DNA from: Ceratopteris richardii
Lineage: Eukaryota > Streptophyta > Polypodiopsida > Polypodiales > Pteridaceae
Reading direction: 5' to 3'
NCBI GenBank assembly: GCA_020310875.1
Contig: CM035407.1
Span: 225,921,468 to 225,985,467, forward strand
Length of the DNA: 64,000 bases
This document shows positions 25,493-40,665 of the stretch, piece after piece. Each line of letters opens with the position of its first letter. Position 1 is the first letter of the stretch. Both the position numbers and the translations under genes were made by a program. The notes under the pieces are model-generated. The model was not told the origin of the DNA. It ran no database searches and saw nothing but the letters and a program-made list of their open reading frames with translations.

Positions 25493-26850
25493 CTACCTGC
25501 ACATTGGAGTGTAATCAACAAGTTTCTTTTCATTTGGGCATCTAGTTTGAGTATGTCCAAAACCATGGCATCTCCAACACTGAATTGGATCAGTTCCCCT
25601 TCCTTGGGCTTGTGCTGCCCTTCCAGGATAGCCACCCTCCTGACCGTGAGCACCATGACCATAAGTCTGTCTGGTTTCCCAACGAGGTATGGGTGGGATG
25701 CTTTGAGCTTGCAGTCCTGTGTAAGGACGCCTTTGGGTGTTTTCTGATTGTAGGGTCCGTTCTTCATAAGCCCTTCTATGATAACATTGGTCCTCTGTAT
25801 GGTTCGGCCTACTGCAGAAAGTGCAAAACCGTCTAGGTGGTGGTCTATCCACGAATACTCTTGAAACCGTGGGGCACTCCGAAGCCAGATGACCATAGCC
25901 ATGGCACTTCTCGCACCATGTGTTGGACCTAAACACGCCCTGATTAGGGTCCGAGATTGTCTCATGTTTCATAGTGTATGTTTCTTGGGTGAGCGTGGTA
26001 GCTTTTACTGCTTGAGTTACCAACTCTAATATTTGCTCCTCTGTCAATGCGGGTTTGACCTCGCGTGGCGTATTGGTCGCAGCTACAAAGGCCGGAGTGG
26101 TCAATGTAGGGCTTCCCTGGCCAAGATTTCTTACTGGTGCACTCCCTAATCCTTCCGTTGGCTCGTATAAGAGCTCTATTCTCCTCTGTTGACCCAATTG
26201 CACTTCCTCCCATATCCTACCCTGCTCTTTGGAAGCTATCAAATTGGCGGGTCGCGTAAGGCTTATATGTTGTTGTGCAGTGGGATCCCTCAATCCTGCG
26301 ATAAACCTCCTCTTTAGTGTTTCATCATTTGGGGCATTTATGCCCATCTTCCTTACCAACGTCTCCATTCTCTGGATATAATGGTCTATGCTTTCATTTA
26401 CCCTTTGCCGCAGGTAGTCCATTTGTTGGGCAAGGCAATCTTGAAACCCCTGTCTTCAGAATTTTGCCAAAAAAGCATCTTTTAGCATTTGGTACGTCCC
26501 TCTCTCCTGAGGTGTCAAATTTCTATACCAGTTTGCTGCCTCGTCTCGGAGGGTTGCTGGAAAAATTCTTAATCTCTGCCCTTGGTCTACGACTTCGTTC
26601 GCCTCTCAGGTCACTTCAAAAAGCTGAATGAAATTGTCTTGGTCCTCATCCCAGAGGCCTGAGAATCTTGGGAAGTCTCCTAGATGTACTGAAATACGGT
26701 AAGCCATTTCAAACAAAGGGGTGATATCAATGTCACTTCTTTCCCAGAAGTTCAGAGCCCTTGGTTTCAAAACTCCCTCGAGTCTCCTTACCTGAGCGGC
26801 TACTCTTCTCCGATAATATGTTCTTTCTTCTAATTCTTTCCGACTACTCG
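25493..26850 (-). CDS. giant element gag with three zinc knuckles
   Basis: The gag core is seen on the minus strand around 26850-26400 (FPRFSGLWDEDQDNF, ATLRDEAANWYRNL) and continues in the 309-codon frame from 26422 (NESIDHYIQRMETLV). Three CCHC-like knuckles follow: CEKCHGYGHLASEC, CTFCSRPNHTEDQC and CWRCHGFGHTQTRC. Three knuckles is more than the one or two usual for plant gypsy gag. It packages element RNA. The start codon is not determined. Confidence 0.88.
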
Positions 26851-27040
26851 AAGATGTCTCGTATGATTCTTGCCTACACCTTTCTCGAGCTTCAGCCCTC
26901 GAGCGTCTCGCTCTTCTCTCTCGGGTCTAGTTCTTCTTGAGGAAGAACTTTCTTCGCTCATGTACTGGTCACTGGGTCAGAGAGCTCAGCCAACTTGTGG
27001 CGCTAGGCGAACCTATGGCACTCTCTTGTAGAGACGTACC
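26851..27040 (-). other. giant element leader
   Basis: Untranslated stretch between the primer-binding site and gag. Its first part (element sense GGTTCGCCTAGCGCCACA) resembles GGGCTCGCCCGGTGCCCCACA at about 42528-42548, linking this element to the sequence downstream of the second primer-binding site. Confidence 0.55.
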
Positions 27041-27065
27041 AAGCTCATCCCCAGTAGGATCGCCA
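27041..27065 (-). promoter_or_regulatory. primer-binding site of the giant element
   Basis: Minus strand TGGCGATCCTACTGGGGA, starting 4 nt inside the 5' LTR end. The initial TGG matches the complement of a tRNA CCA tail. It is not the methionine-type TGGTATCAGAGC used by the copia elements in this window, nor the exact Asp-type TGGCGCCGTTGCC of many Athila/Tat elements. I do not assign the tRNA. Confidence 0.8.
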
Positions 27066-27189
27066 ATTATGGATAAGGCTTTATGTACCAAATTTATGCA
27101 AATTAATGCACTTGTTTAGCTTTTGGTCCTATGTTTGGTCCTATATTTCCACTCGAGTTTAGCAAATATCCACGTTTTTGACTACTTGG

Positions 27190-28975
27190 AAACCCCTCTT
27201 TTCCCTCTTTGGTTTCTTTCCCTTGGCTGATGCTCACTCACCTGCGTTCACCCACTCCCTCACGCATTCACACCCACTCACATATATAATCGCACACCTC
27301 TCTCACATGCACACTTCCACCTCCATGCATTCACTACCAGCCCTCACCTCTCTCTCTAACTCTCCTTCTCTCTTACCCTCTTAGCCTCACACACATAAAT
27401 TCACACTTCCCACAACAGCTTACATACATTCACACATTCTGCACTTTTGTTCTCCCTCTTTTACTCTTGCTTCCTCACACTCTTCTCTCGCTTATGTACA
27501 CACCAACACACATACACCCTCTCACATACCCTCATGCACACATGCACTCATCTACACACATATGTCTGACCCTTCTCTCATGTACTCTCTCTTTCTCACT
27601 CTTTGCTTCTTCCCTTGCTCTTCTCTTCCTACCCTATTACTTCACTCGCATCGACTCCTATTGTCACTCGTTACTTCCCATCCCCCCACATGTCATCTTA
27701 TTGGCAAGTCCGTCTAATTTTCACATTGAGTTTTTGTTCTGTGTGGCATTCACACTCCTGTCCTCACTCACACATACATAAATGGTCTAGCATACCTCAT
27801 TGCTTCCTTTTGCACCCAGCTACTTATTCCAACACCTACCCCTAGGGACTCAAGCACACTCAAACACTCATACAACTAGAACCCTTTGGAATCATCTTTC
27901 ACCCCTCATGCATTAGTGTTATTGCCTTCGTTTTACAAATTTATAAAGCAACGAGAAGTATCATTCAATGAGGTGAACTCTTTTTATGTGCAAAAGAATC
28001 GATTTCATATCATCACGTTTAGCATCGCCTTATATAGATGTTCCTTTTTCATTTCCGGGAATAGAATCAATTTTTTTTACAGTCACATCCTTCATTTTGA
28101 TAATACAAATGCTCAAAAATTCAGAAGACGGTTTTGTACCCTTAAACACACATGTTCTGCAATAAATCATGCATAGGGAAATAAGAGAATTCTATACTAG
28201 CTCACCCCCCCCTTTTTCTCCCACGTCAAATACATTCATGTCTGTACTCTCCTAGATGTTCACATTCAACAAGGGTCAAACCATATATCACAAGGGACAC
28301 GAGTATCCACACTCTTGCGAGTAAAACCCCCTTATTTATGTCCAATTTCTGATACAACCAAGGGAACAAAAGAAATTAGTGCATAAACCAATATCCCTTT
28401 TTATGCTTTAGTAGTGTGAACTCGAAAAACCACTGATGGAAAATGAGTTCTGCATCCTTGATGTAAACTGTCGTGTATGAGTTGAATGAAATCACATCAG
28501 TCTGAACAGAAGTCTAGTTTTTTTCTTTATATACCAAGAGTTCAACCCACCCACAAGCCCCTTATCTGCTTTAGCATGTGCAGCTAACCACTTTTTGAAC
28601 TCTTATGTACTCCCTACATAGACCCCCCTGTGAGGATGCAGTTTCCACAAAGTATGTGAAGTATTTTCTTCTTCAGAAAAGATAGACCTCCCGGTCTCAA
28701 AGAGTGCAAATAGAGATGTATAAAGCAACTTTCACAATTCTCTGGCTGAAGACTTACATAATATTGAAACAAAATACATATCATTCAATGCATTATGTCA
28801 CAGTCTACAGTAAGATGGATGCACCGCGTGGCCTCTCTCCAGGAACCATGAGGCAAAAATATATTGGCACACTAACAGAGTCGTGCATGAGCAGCAGGAT
28901 CACCCTCATCCTTAACTTCCAAAGCCTCTAAAATACCTGACCATGCGGGTGGGATGTACCATGTGGGTGGGATGT
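27190..28975. other. LTR sequence without recognisable gene (copy B)
   Basis: Counterpart of about 11490-13285 in the other LTR. It starts with the same pyrimidine-rich CACA/CTCA tract (to about 27640) and then AT-rich sequence. No coding similarity was recognised. Confidence 0.55.
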
Positions 28976-28989
28976 ATCTGCTTCCTTCA

Positions 28990-29325
<336 letters not shown>

Positions 29326-29386
29326 TTCTTTCTCTGAATCTTCTTTTGGTAAAATTTCGGCTCCTTCCCTTCAAGGATGTACCCAT

Positions 29387-30274
<888 letters not shown>

Positions 30275-30598
30275 ATTGCATATTGCATATTGGATTTAGA
30301 AGTCTCCATTCCCGTTGAAACACCATCATGATCAGTATTATTTGACGAACATCATCCACGTAGGAATCTGACCAGTTCTTGTCTATCAGCAGCAATTGCA
30401 TAACACTTCCTTAGTTCAATTTCAACCACACGTCATTTGCATGTGAAAGTATGCGAGCGCATAGCACAACATTTTAATGACTACTTAACATGTCTATTTG
30501 ATATTTAACCAATAAAGCTTTGCTCCTAGCTTCTGTAGCAACGCACAAATCCCTCCCAGCGAAGTTTCGACAAGGGGGGGATGGCAACGACTTCTTTA

Positions 30599-31114
30599 TC
30601 AAGCCTCAATAGCAGCTTTTGTCTCTGCAAGGTTTGTTGCACTGTCCTCCCTGGTCATGGACATAGATGGCTTCTCCTGGGAGGTTTGATGAGAATGTGG
30701 TGTCTCTGACGCTGAACTTGTCCCATCATGCCCATGATGGACAAGAATGCCAAAATTTTCTTCACTAGAACCTAATATGCCAAGCTCATGTCCAGGAGAA
30801 ATATTCATGTCAAATGATGTTTGAGGTGACTGAGGCTCACTTGGAGAATGCAAACTTAAAACACTGGAATGAGGTTCCAGTAATATGTCAGTTGTAGTAT
30901 CCTCGATCACCTCTTCATGTGGATCTCCATTTGCACTTGGAATTTTAAGAGAGCTAAGATTCTTGGAAATCAATGGCCATTCATCCTCCCCCAGTTCAGA
31001 TGAGGTTGGCATCTGACCACCATCATTTTCTGGAGAAACTTCATTTGAATCAGAGACAATAGAAGGCTTTGACAATGCGCACAGTTCCTGTGCCCTGGAT
31101 TGTTCCAGTGCCAA
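30599..31114 (-). pseudogene. captured kinase C-terminal tail, LTR copy B
   Basis: 171-codon open stretch nearly identical to 16125-16745 ([32 protein letters not shown]). Acidic, Ser/Pro-rich, no folded domain recognised. Confidence 0.6.
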
Positions 31115-31945
31115 AATCCCATGCTGTAGTACCCGAAGTTTGTGGGGAACCTGCTTTCAAAGTGGCCCCCTCAAGAGCACGCTGCTCTGAGGCAGAGAAT
31201 TCTTCAGAATTAGTGAACTCTATTTTTGGCCGTTCCCTGATTCTTTCCAGTAGTCTTGATGATTTACGTGCATTCTTGACAAAACTGTGTCTCAACAACT
31301 CTTTTGCACTGGGCCTCTCTACAGGATTCCTCTTCAGACACAATGCAACAAACTCTTTCATTAGCCTTGAAAAATGATCATCAAGCTGCGGAGGGTTATT
31401 TACTGGAATTAAGAATAAAACCCTCATTGGATGGAGGTCAGCATAGGGCGGTTCCCCTTTTGCCATTTCTATAGCAGTGATTCCTAAGGACCAAATGTCT
31501 GCCTTCTCATTATAGTCTTCAGAACTCTGTATTACTTCAGGTGCCATCCAAACTGGAGTCCCTACAAATGTCTTGCGCTTAGACATTGTCCTTGTAAGCT
31601 GGGCAGATACCCCGAAGTCTGCTACCTTCACATCTCCATTCCCTGTAAGGAGTATGTTGGCAGCTTCAATATCTCGATGAATCTTTCCTTCACTGTGCAA
31701 ATAATCTAAGGCATGCAAAAGATCTTTGAGAATACAAGCTATTGAGGCTTCGTCCAGAGGCTGCCCTGTGTGCAACTGTCAACACAGCATAGCCAGGTCT
31801 GCTACTGAGCCTCCAGCCATATATTCCATGATAATCCAAAGTTTTGTTTCATGCAAGTAGGAACCATAATATTCAGTGATATAAGAGGAACGGCACTGCG
31901 CAAGAAGTGATATTTCCCGCTGAATATCCTCCACTTCCGCCTCTT
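31050..31945 (-). pseudogene. MAP4K/Ste20-type kinase fragment, LTR copy B
   Basis: Better-preserved copy. The 241-codon stretch from 31775 contains the catalytic loop ([11 protein letters not shown]), [59 protein letters not shown] and LLERIRERP. The N-lobe part ([30 protein letters not shown]) lies in the preceding stretch. The Lys-to-Glu state of the catalytic loop is shared with copy A, so it was present before insertion. Closest by eye to plant MAP4K-alpha / germinal-centre kinases. The nucleotide-binding strands are absent. Confidence 0.9.
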
Positions 31946-32258
31946 CAGTTCCCATCACCAGTTCCCCATCACCAGTTCCCCTGCCATACAAACCACCATA
32001 TCCGTCATCATCTTCATTTCCTTGGGGGGGCTTCCCGTTTGGCCTAGTCACCTACACCGCACGAGTACGACCATCATCGCCTTCGTCCACTAGGAGCTCA
32101 ACTTCCTGACCGTCACATAGAGATCTATAGCCCTCGCATACGAGGGAAGTTTGATGGACAAAAAGGTCATCTGAGCCATCGTCAGGGGTTATGAAACCGA
32201 AACCTTTCGTGCTATTGAACCGTTTGACCTTGCCAGTTTTCTTTGAACTGCCGGCCAT
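31946..32258 (-). pseudogene. cold-shock-domain fragment fused to kinase, LTR copy B
   Basis: Starts MAGSSKKTGKVKRF at 32258 with RNP1-like KGFGFITPDDG and RNP2-like DLFVHQTS. In the adjoining frame (32051-31779) the glycine-rich tail ([11 protein letters not shown]) runs directly into the kinase words [15 protein letters not shown] in one open reading stretch. That shows a true fusion junction near 31945-31955 rather than mere adjacency. Confidence 0.85.
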
Positions 32259-32445
32259 AGTGACCTCTGCAGGAAAACTTCAGACAGATAACGAAGCGAA
32301 CAGGAAACGAAGCCGGGTGTTAAGGTGTAGCGAAGGTAGAAAATAAAACTGGCTACACAGGACTACCCGATATACACCTAGGGTTTAAGTTGATCAGAGA
32401 AGAAGCTTCCTAATCGATGCCCCAAGGGCAAGGGTCATGCCGAAA
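32259..32445 (-). promoter_or_regulatory. captured host 5' leader of the cold-shock gene, LTR copy B
   Basis: Counterpart of 17882-18070 with the same AAACCCTAGGTG telo-box-like element and GC-richer composition upstream of the cold-shock start codon. Confidence 0.45.
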
Positions 32446-32448
32446 CCC

Positions 32449-33380
32449 TCATAAGAAAATACTGCAATTCTCAGAGCAAAAGGGATTCCACACCAATTTT
32501 TTAAAGGCAACTGCTCCAGATCCCTCGTAAAGTATAATGAAAGACATTAAGATATATCGTACAAGGATTCCCAAAACATATGTTGATAAAAGAGCATAAT
32601 GAGCACCCAAATCCTTTCTCTCGCAAAAAGACCAGGCCTTCACAAGGATAATACTTTGCTTAAATAAGTGGTCTTTTTTGAATGAACTGAACAACCTCCT
32701 CTAGAAACAAAGTGCAGATACTCCTCCAACCTGATCAAAAGATATATCAACAACTATACCTTTGACTACCTACTTGACAATCTTCACCCTTGCATGCATG
32801 CGTTAAACCTTGCTCCCTGTAAATTTTGCATCTTTTCTCTGTGCTTCATGCTCTACATCAGACATACACTTAGACTCAGTTCCCTTCCCCTCAATTCTGT
32901 ACTTCAACAACTTTCAAACTTCCATATCTTCCTTTGGTCTTCCAATAATTTCCTGTTGATAGGAGCCTTTGCAGATGAGAACATGTATTCATGTATTTAC
33001 ACCACACCATATGCATATATCCACACAATCACCTTATGTATGTCACCATGCTATATTTTCATACCTTCATTCGAATGCTAACATACACACAAATGCTCTC
33101 GATCCTTTTTGATACACATGTGATTACCACAATACAAATTCAAAATGCCCACATATCACAATCAACACATACATCCATTCACCGACTCACAAACACACAT
33201 GTACCTTCATATTGCAATCATGTACTCAAGAACCTATCCATGCCAACATATGCACACACCCAATGAACGTCAATAGAACCATCAACAATTCTCTAATTAT
33301 TTTTAAAAAACATTTTTGACAACTTTATTTTCATATTCATAATGCTACTAGACTGCCCAATCCACACAACCTTCCTGTGT
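32449..33380. other. LTR 5' part without recognisable gene (copy B)
   Basis: Element-sense beginning of the 5' LTR (33384 down to about 32450). No coding similarity. CACA-rich words (CACACAATCACC) are seen on the plus strand. A promoter for the element would be expected in this half of the LTR, but I cannot point to a TATA box with confidence. Confidence 0.4.
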
Positions 33381-33384
33381 AACA

Positions 33385-33389
33385 TGTAC
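33385..33389. repeat. target-site duplication, right copy (TGTAC)
   Basis: TGTAC directly after the LTR end GTGTAACA, identical to 11372-11376. Confidence 0.85.
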
Positions 33390-37369
<3,980 letters not shown>

Positions 37370-37382
37370 TGGTATCAGAGCC
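37370..37382 (+). promoter_or_regulatory. methionine-type primer-binding site
   Basis: TGGTATCAGAGCC, complementary to the 3' end of initiator methionine tRNA, the common plant LTR-element primer site. It precedes a gag fragment by about 120 bp, implying that an LTR ends just upstream. Confidence 0.65.
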
Positions 37383-37499
37383 AAGTTGCATCTACAGAGG
37401 TGGTTTCTCAGTGTTCGGTTGTGATTTGCAGTTTTCGTTCCTTTCCCAATTGGGCATCCATCTCAACTATCCGATCCAGTCCTAGGTTTTGATTCTATA

Positions 37500-38400
37500 T
37501 AAAGCCATGGAACTTACCAATAATACCAAGGATTTTGGTACATCACCCCTACCGAGTGTACCGATTGAGCACTAGTTGGAACTTTTGTGACATGAACTCC
37601 AACATGCCCAAAAGGAGATTAGGGAACGCGATGCTGCACTCCAACAAATGCAGAGTGATGACAACAACCTAGTTAGGGTGGTGAAGGCCATTGTCACTGC
37701 TCAAGAACAAGGCATGCAATCCAAGATTGGTGCAAAAAATTTCCAATTTTTGGGATTCGATGGATGAAAGGATGGCCAATTTGTTCTTTCATGACTATCC
37801 AAATTTGATGATTTTTATGCTGGCAAATCGTATTCTGAAATTGAAAAAGTGAAGTTTGTTACTAATTATTTGGTGGGCAAGGCACTATTATGGTGGAATG
37901 TTTTACGGCATAGCATCGATCACCCCACCACATGGATTGCATTTTAAGAAAAGATCAAGGAGTCTTTCCTTCCTCCTTAGTTCCACTTACATGCTCATCG
38001 ATCATGGAGAACTTTTGGATGGAAAGATGGAGATACTGTGTCTACCTATAGTGAACGCTTTTGGCAATGACTACAACTTATTCATTTGCTTGAAACAATT
38101 CCTCAAGATACTTTGCAACGGAAGTATGAAGATGGTTTGGAGATCGAAATCCAAGTTAAGCTCAACACCCTACATCCTACGATCCTCTACAAAGATATTT
38201 CTTTCGCACATGATGTTGAGAAAGAGTTTTAGTCCATTACCAAGTCTATTCGCTTACAACAAATGCATCAAAGTCCATTCGCTTACAACAAATGCATCAA
38301 TGACAACCACCAATGAAGCCCAATATTCCTTCCAAGCATCCCTTCACTGGTCTTCCTTCTCCTACTTTTCAACACCCACCTACCTTTCAATGCCCGCATA
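37500..38400 (+). mobile_element. LTR retroelement gag fragment (gypsy-like)
   Basis: Plus-strand frames contain FQFLGFDG, DGQFVLSWLSKFDDFYAGK, KVKFVTNYLVGKALLWWNV and YSERFWQ, the usual words of the plant retrotransposon gag core. No zinc knuckle or pol follows. Broken, old fragment. Confidence 0.7.
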
Positions 38401-38900
38401 CTTCTGAGTGCCCTCCTGTTATCCTCATATATGTCATCCAAAAAGAAGATCATGGAGCACTTATCTTGTATTAAACATTTGATTGTAGCTCATCTACACC
38501 CTTAGAGGACCTCTTGATTCAGGTATTTGTGGTCTACAAATGTCTTAAGCAAGTCTGTCCTTGTTGTTCTTTCGTGAAGGAAAACAAAAAAAGAGAAAAA
38601 AGGAAGGAAAAAAAGAAAGCCATTAATGGTCCCCTGCAATGTTCTCTCTCCACTTCCCCCTTTGGACGGCACCTATCAGAGGCTCTTGAAGAGCTGATTG
38701 AGGAGTGGTTAATGGGGGGAATGAAAAAAAGAAAAACAAAAAGGGGAGGTGTGGACGATTTTCCCCCCCATGCCTTCGTCTCCCTTCCCTCTCTCCATAG
38801 CTCACTATGTGAGCTATGGCGAGAGGTGAAGAAGGAGAGAAGGGTAGGGACTAGATGCCACGGTGGTCCTAGTGCAGACAAGCAGTAAATCTAGGATCAC
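38401..38900. other. no recognisable gene
   Basis: Purine-rich then mixed low-complexity sequence (AAAAGAGAAAAAAGGAAGG near 38590). Overlapping open frames on both strands reflect composition. Confidence 0.5.
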
Positions 38901-39079
38901 TGTTTTGATCAATGTGCGCATTGCTCCTGCAAGCTTCTTGCTCTCGGTTGGTGGTTGCATTTGTTTACATCATATTTGTGCCACTTGATTTTGGGCCATT
39001 CTGATTCAGATTGATTCCGACAACGTGCAAAATAGTTATGAGTATTGTTCTCCATCTTCTATGAGGGTATTGCCAGCAG

Positions 39080-39478
39080 GGGTACTAGCTATGGTTGGTT
39101 TGATTCTGGCTCACATGCTAACAGTGCTGCTTGCTTCCAATCTGTTGTTCTCATACTGGTGGCACTTTTACTAATGCAGCATATTCTATCAATGACGATT
39201 GGAGAGGATGAGGATCTAACAACTTTTTTCATGTTTGCTCACCGCAAATGTATACAGCATTGGTGTAACGGAAAAGGAGATACTGTTTGTGAAATATGCC
39301 AGAAGTCGTTTGAAGGTGGATATGCAACACCTCCACATGAAAGAGCAGACAGCATAACTGTAGGTTTTGGTGCAAGCTGGGACATTGCAAATGGTGAACC
39401 CAGGCTCATTGCTTTGACTATGAATCATCACTTCTTGGATGGTGATTATGATGAATATGTTGGCTCTAAAAGAATTGA
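39080..39478 (+). pseudogene. RING-CH (MARCH-type) E3 ligase fragments in permuted order
   Basis: Plant RING-CH proteins are membrane ubiquitin ligases with an N-terminal C4HC3 zinc finger and C-terminal membrane segments. Here the membrane-side segment ([37 protein letters not shown]) comes first. It is followed by the second half of the zinc finger ([28 protein letters not shown]) and the linker ending [15 protein letters not shown]. In the normal protein the membrane segment follows the linker, so the two segments are swapped. They are joined without an intron in one open frame. The first half of the zinc finger is missing, so no functional ligase is encoded. Confidence 0.78.
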
Positions 39479-40665
39479 TATGACTAAACGACAGCCAACT
39501 TCTCATTTGGTTCAGGTTTGGCCGATGCCTAGCATAGCCAATGTCGGGCAGGAGGAGCAACCTCATCTATTTGAATATATTGCTATATTGGTAGCGAGAA
39601 ACAAAAAGGAGAGCGTACATATTGCTCTTAAGCCAAAAATGACATGGAATGGCAGTGGGATTGCTGGAGATGTTCAAGCTTACTATACCATATTCTGCTC
39701 CGATGTTTCTCAGAGATTGGAGATACGAAAATGTGTCAGCATTCGACAAGTCATGCCAATGCTTGGTGTACCTGATGCCCTAGTACCAATCCAGTCATTC
39801 AACTCCAAAGTTATTTTACATCCGGGGAGACAATGTCCTTATGGGTTTTGGTGTACGTTCCTCCCTCCCAACCTCCTGGAATTTATAGTGGGGAAATTAT
39901 CATTAATGCATTGGGGAGTGATGCAATCTATCTGCCATGGATTGGAAGTACAACTGATACAGAAGAAATTCAAAATGCACTTAAAGATCTTACTGTTAAA
40001 GTTGATGACCTTGAGGATAAGCCCTTGCCAGAAATGGCTGAAGGTCTTCATGCTGTAAAGAGAGAATAACAGTAGCTATAGGAACTTTTTCTGGCATCCA
40101 ATGGCCAATTGGGGAGGAGGAGCATGGATGTTGATGATGATGCTTCATTATCATATGTTGTGCATGTGAAATTTAGTGTGACAATATGGGATTTTGTAAT
40201 TCCAATAACTCCATCTTTACTTACAGTATTTGGTGTTTCGAAAACAGTTATAGAAGATCAGCTTAGCATAGAACATAGAAATAGTGCTTGGCATGATGCA
40301 TTGGATATGTATTACCAGTGGCTTTTAAAATAGAATCAGTCCTTTTTTTGCAAATGGGGTTGACAATATGCATGTGTCGACTTATACATGCCCCTGGCTT
40401 GCAGATCATCCAAAGATAGAGGAATATTATTCAGATTCAAGACTCTCAGTTTATGCAGTTGCCTACACTCCAGCATTATCTAACTTTGCTGCCAACGAAA
40501 TGTTAAAAAAGAAGCTGGAAGTTTTGCAAACAAAAAAAACCATTGAAAAAAAAACTTACTTCTACCTATGAGATGAGCTTCTAAACTTGGCGCATTATGA
40601 AATGATACAGAGCATATCAGAAGAAATTTGATGCACAGCTCCTGATGCAAGGTCCTTCAACATCA
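39479..40665 (+). pseudogene. DUF4091 / GH123-like protein fragment, intronless
   Basis: Continues in the same open frame as the RING-CH piece. It shows [105 protein letters not shown] and HYEMIQSISEEI, spread over several frames. These match, in order, plant proteins with a C-terminal DUF4091 (glycoside hydrolase 123-like) domain, by recollection of the family. The catalytic half is incomplete. Frame changes and stops show decay. Exons appear joined. Confidence 0.7.

Noticed and set aside
38514-38888. Overlapping frames on both strands in a purine-rich stretch
   Set aside because: Low-complexity composition, open on both strands, no similarity.
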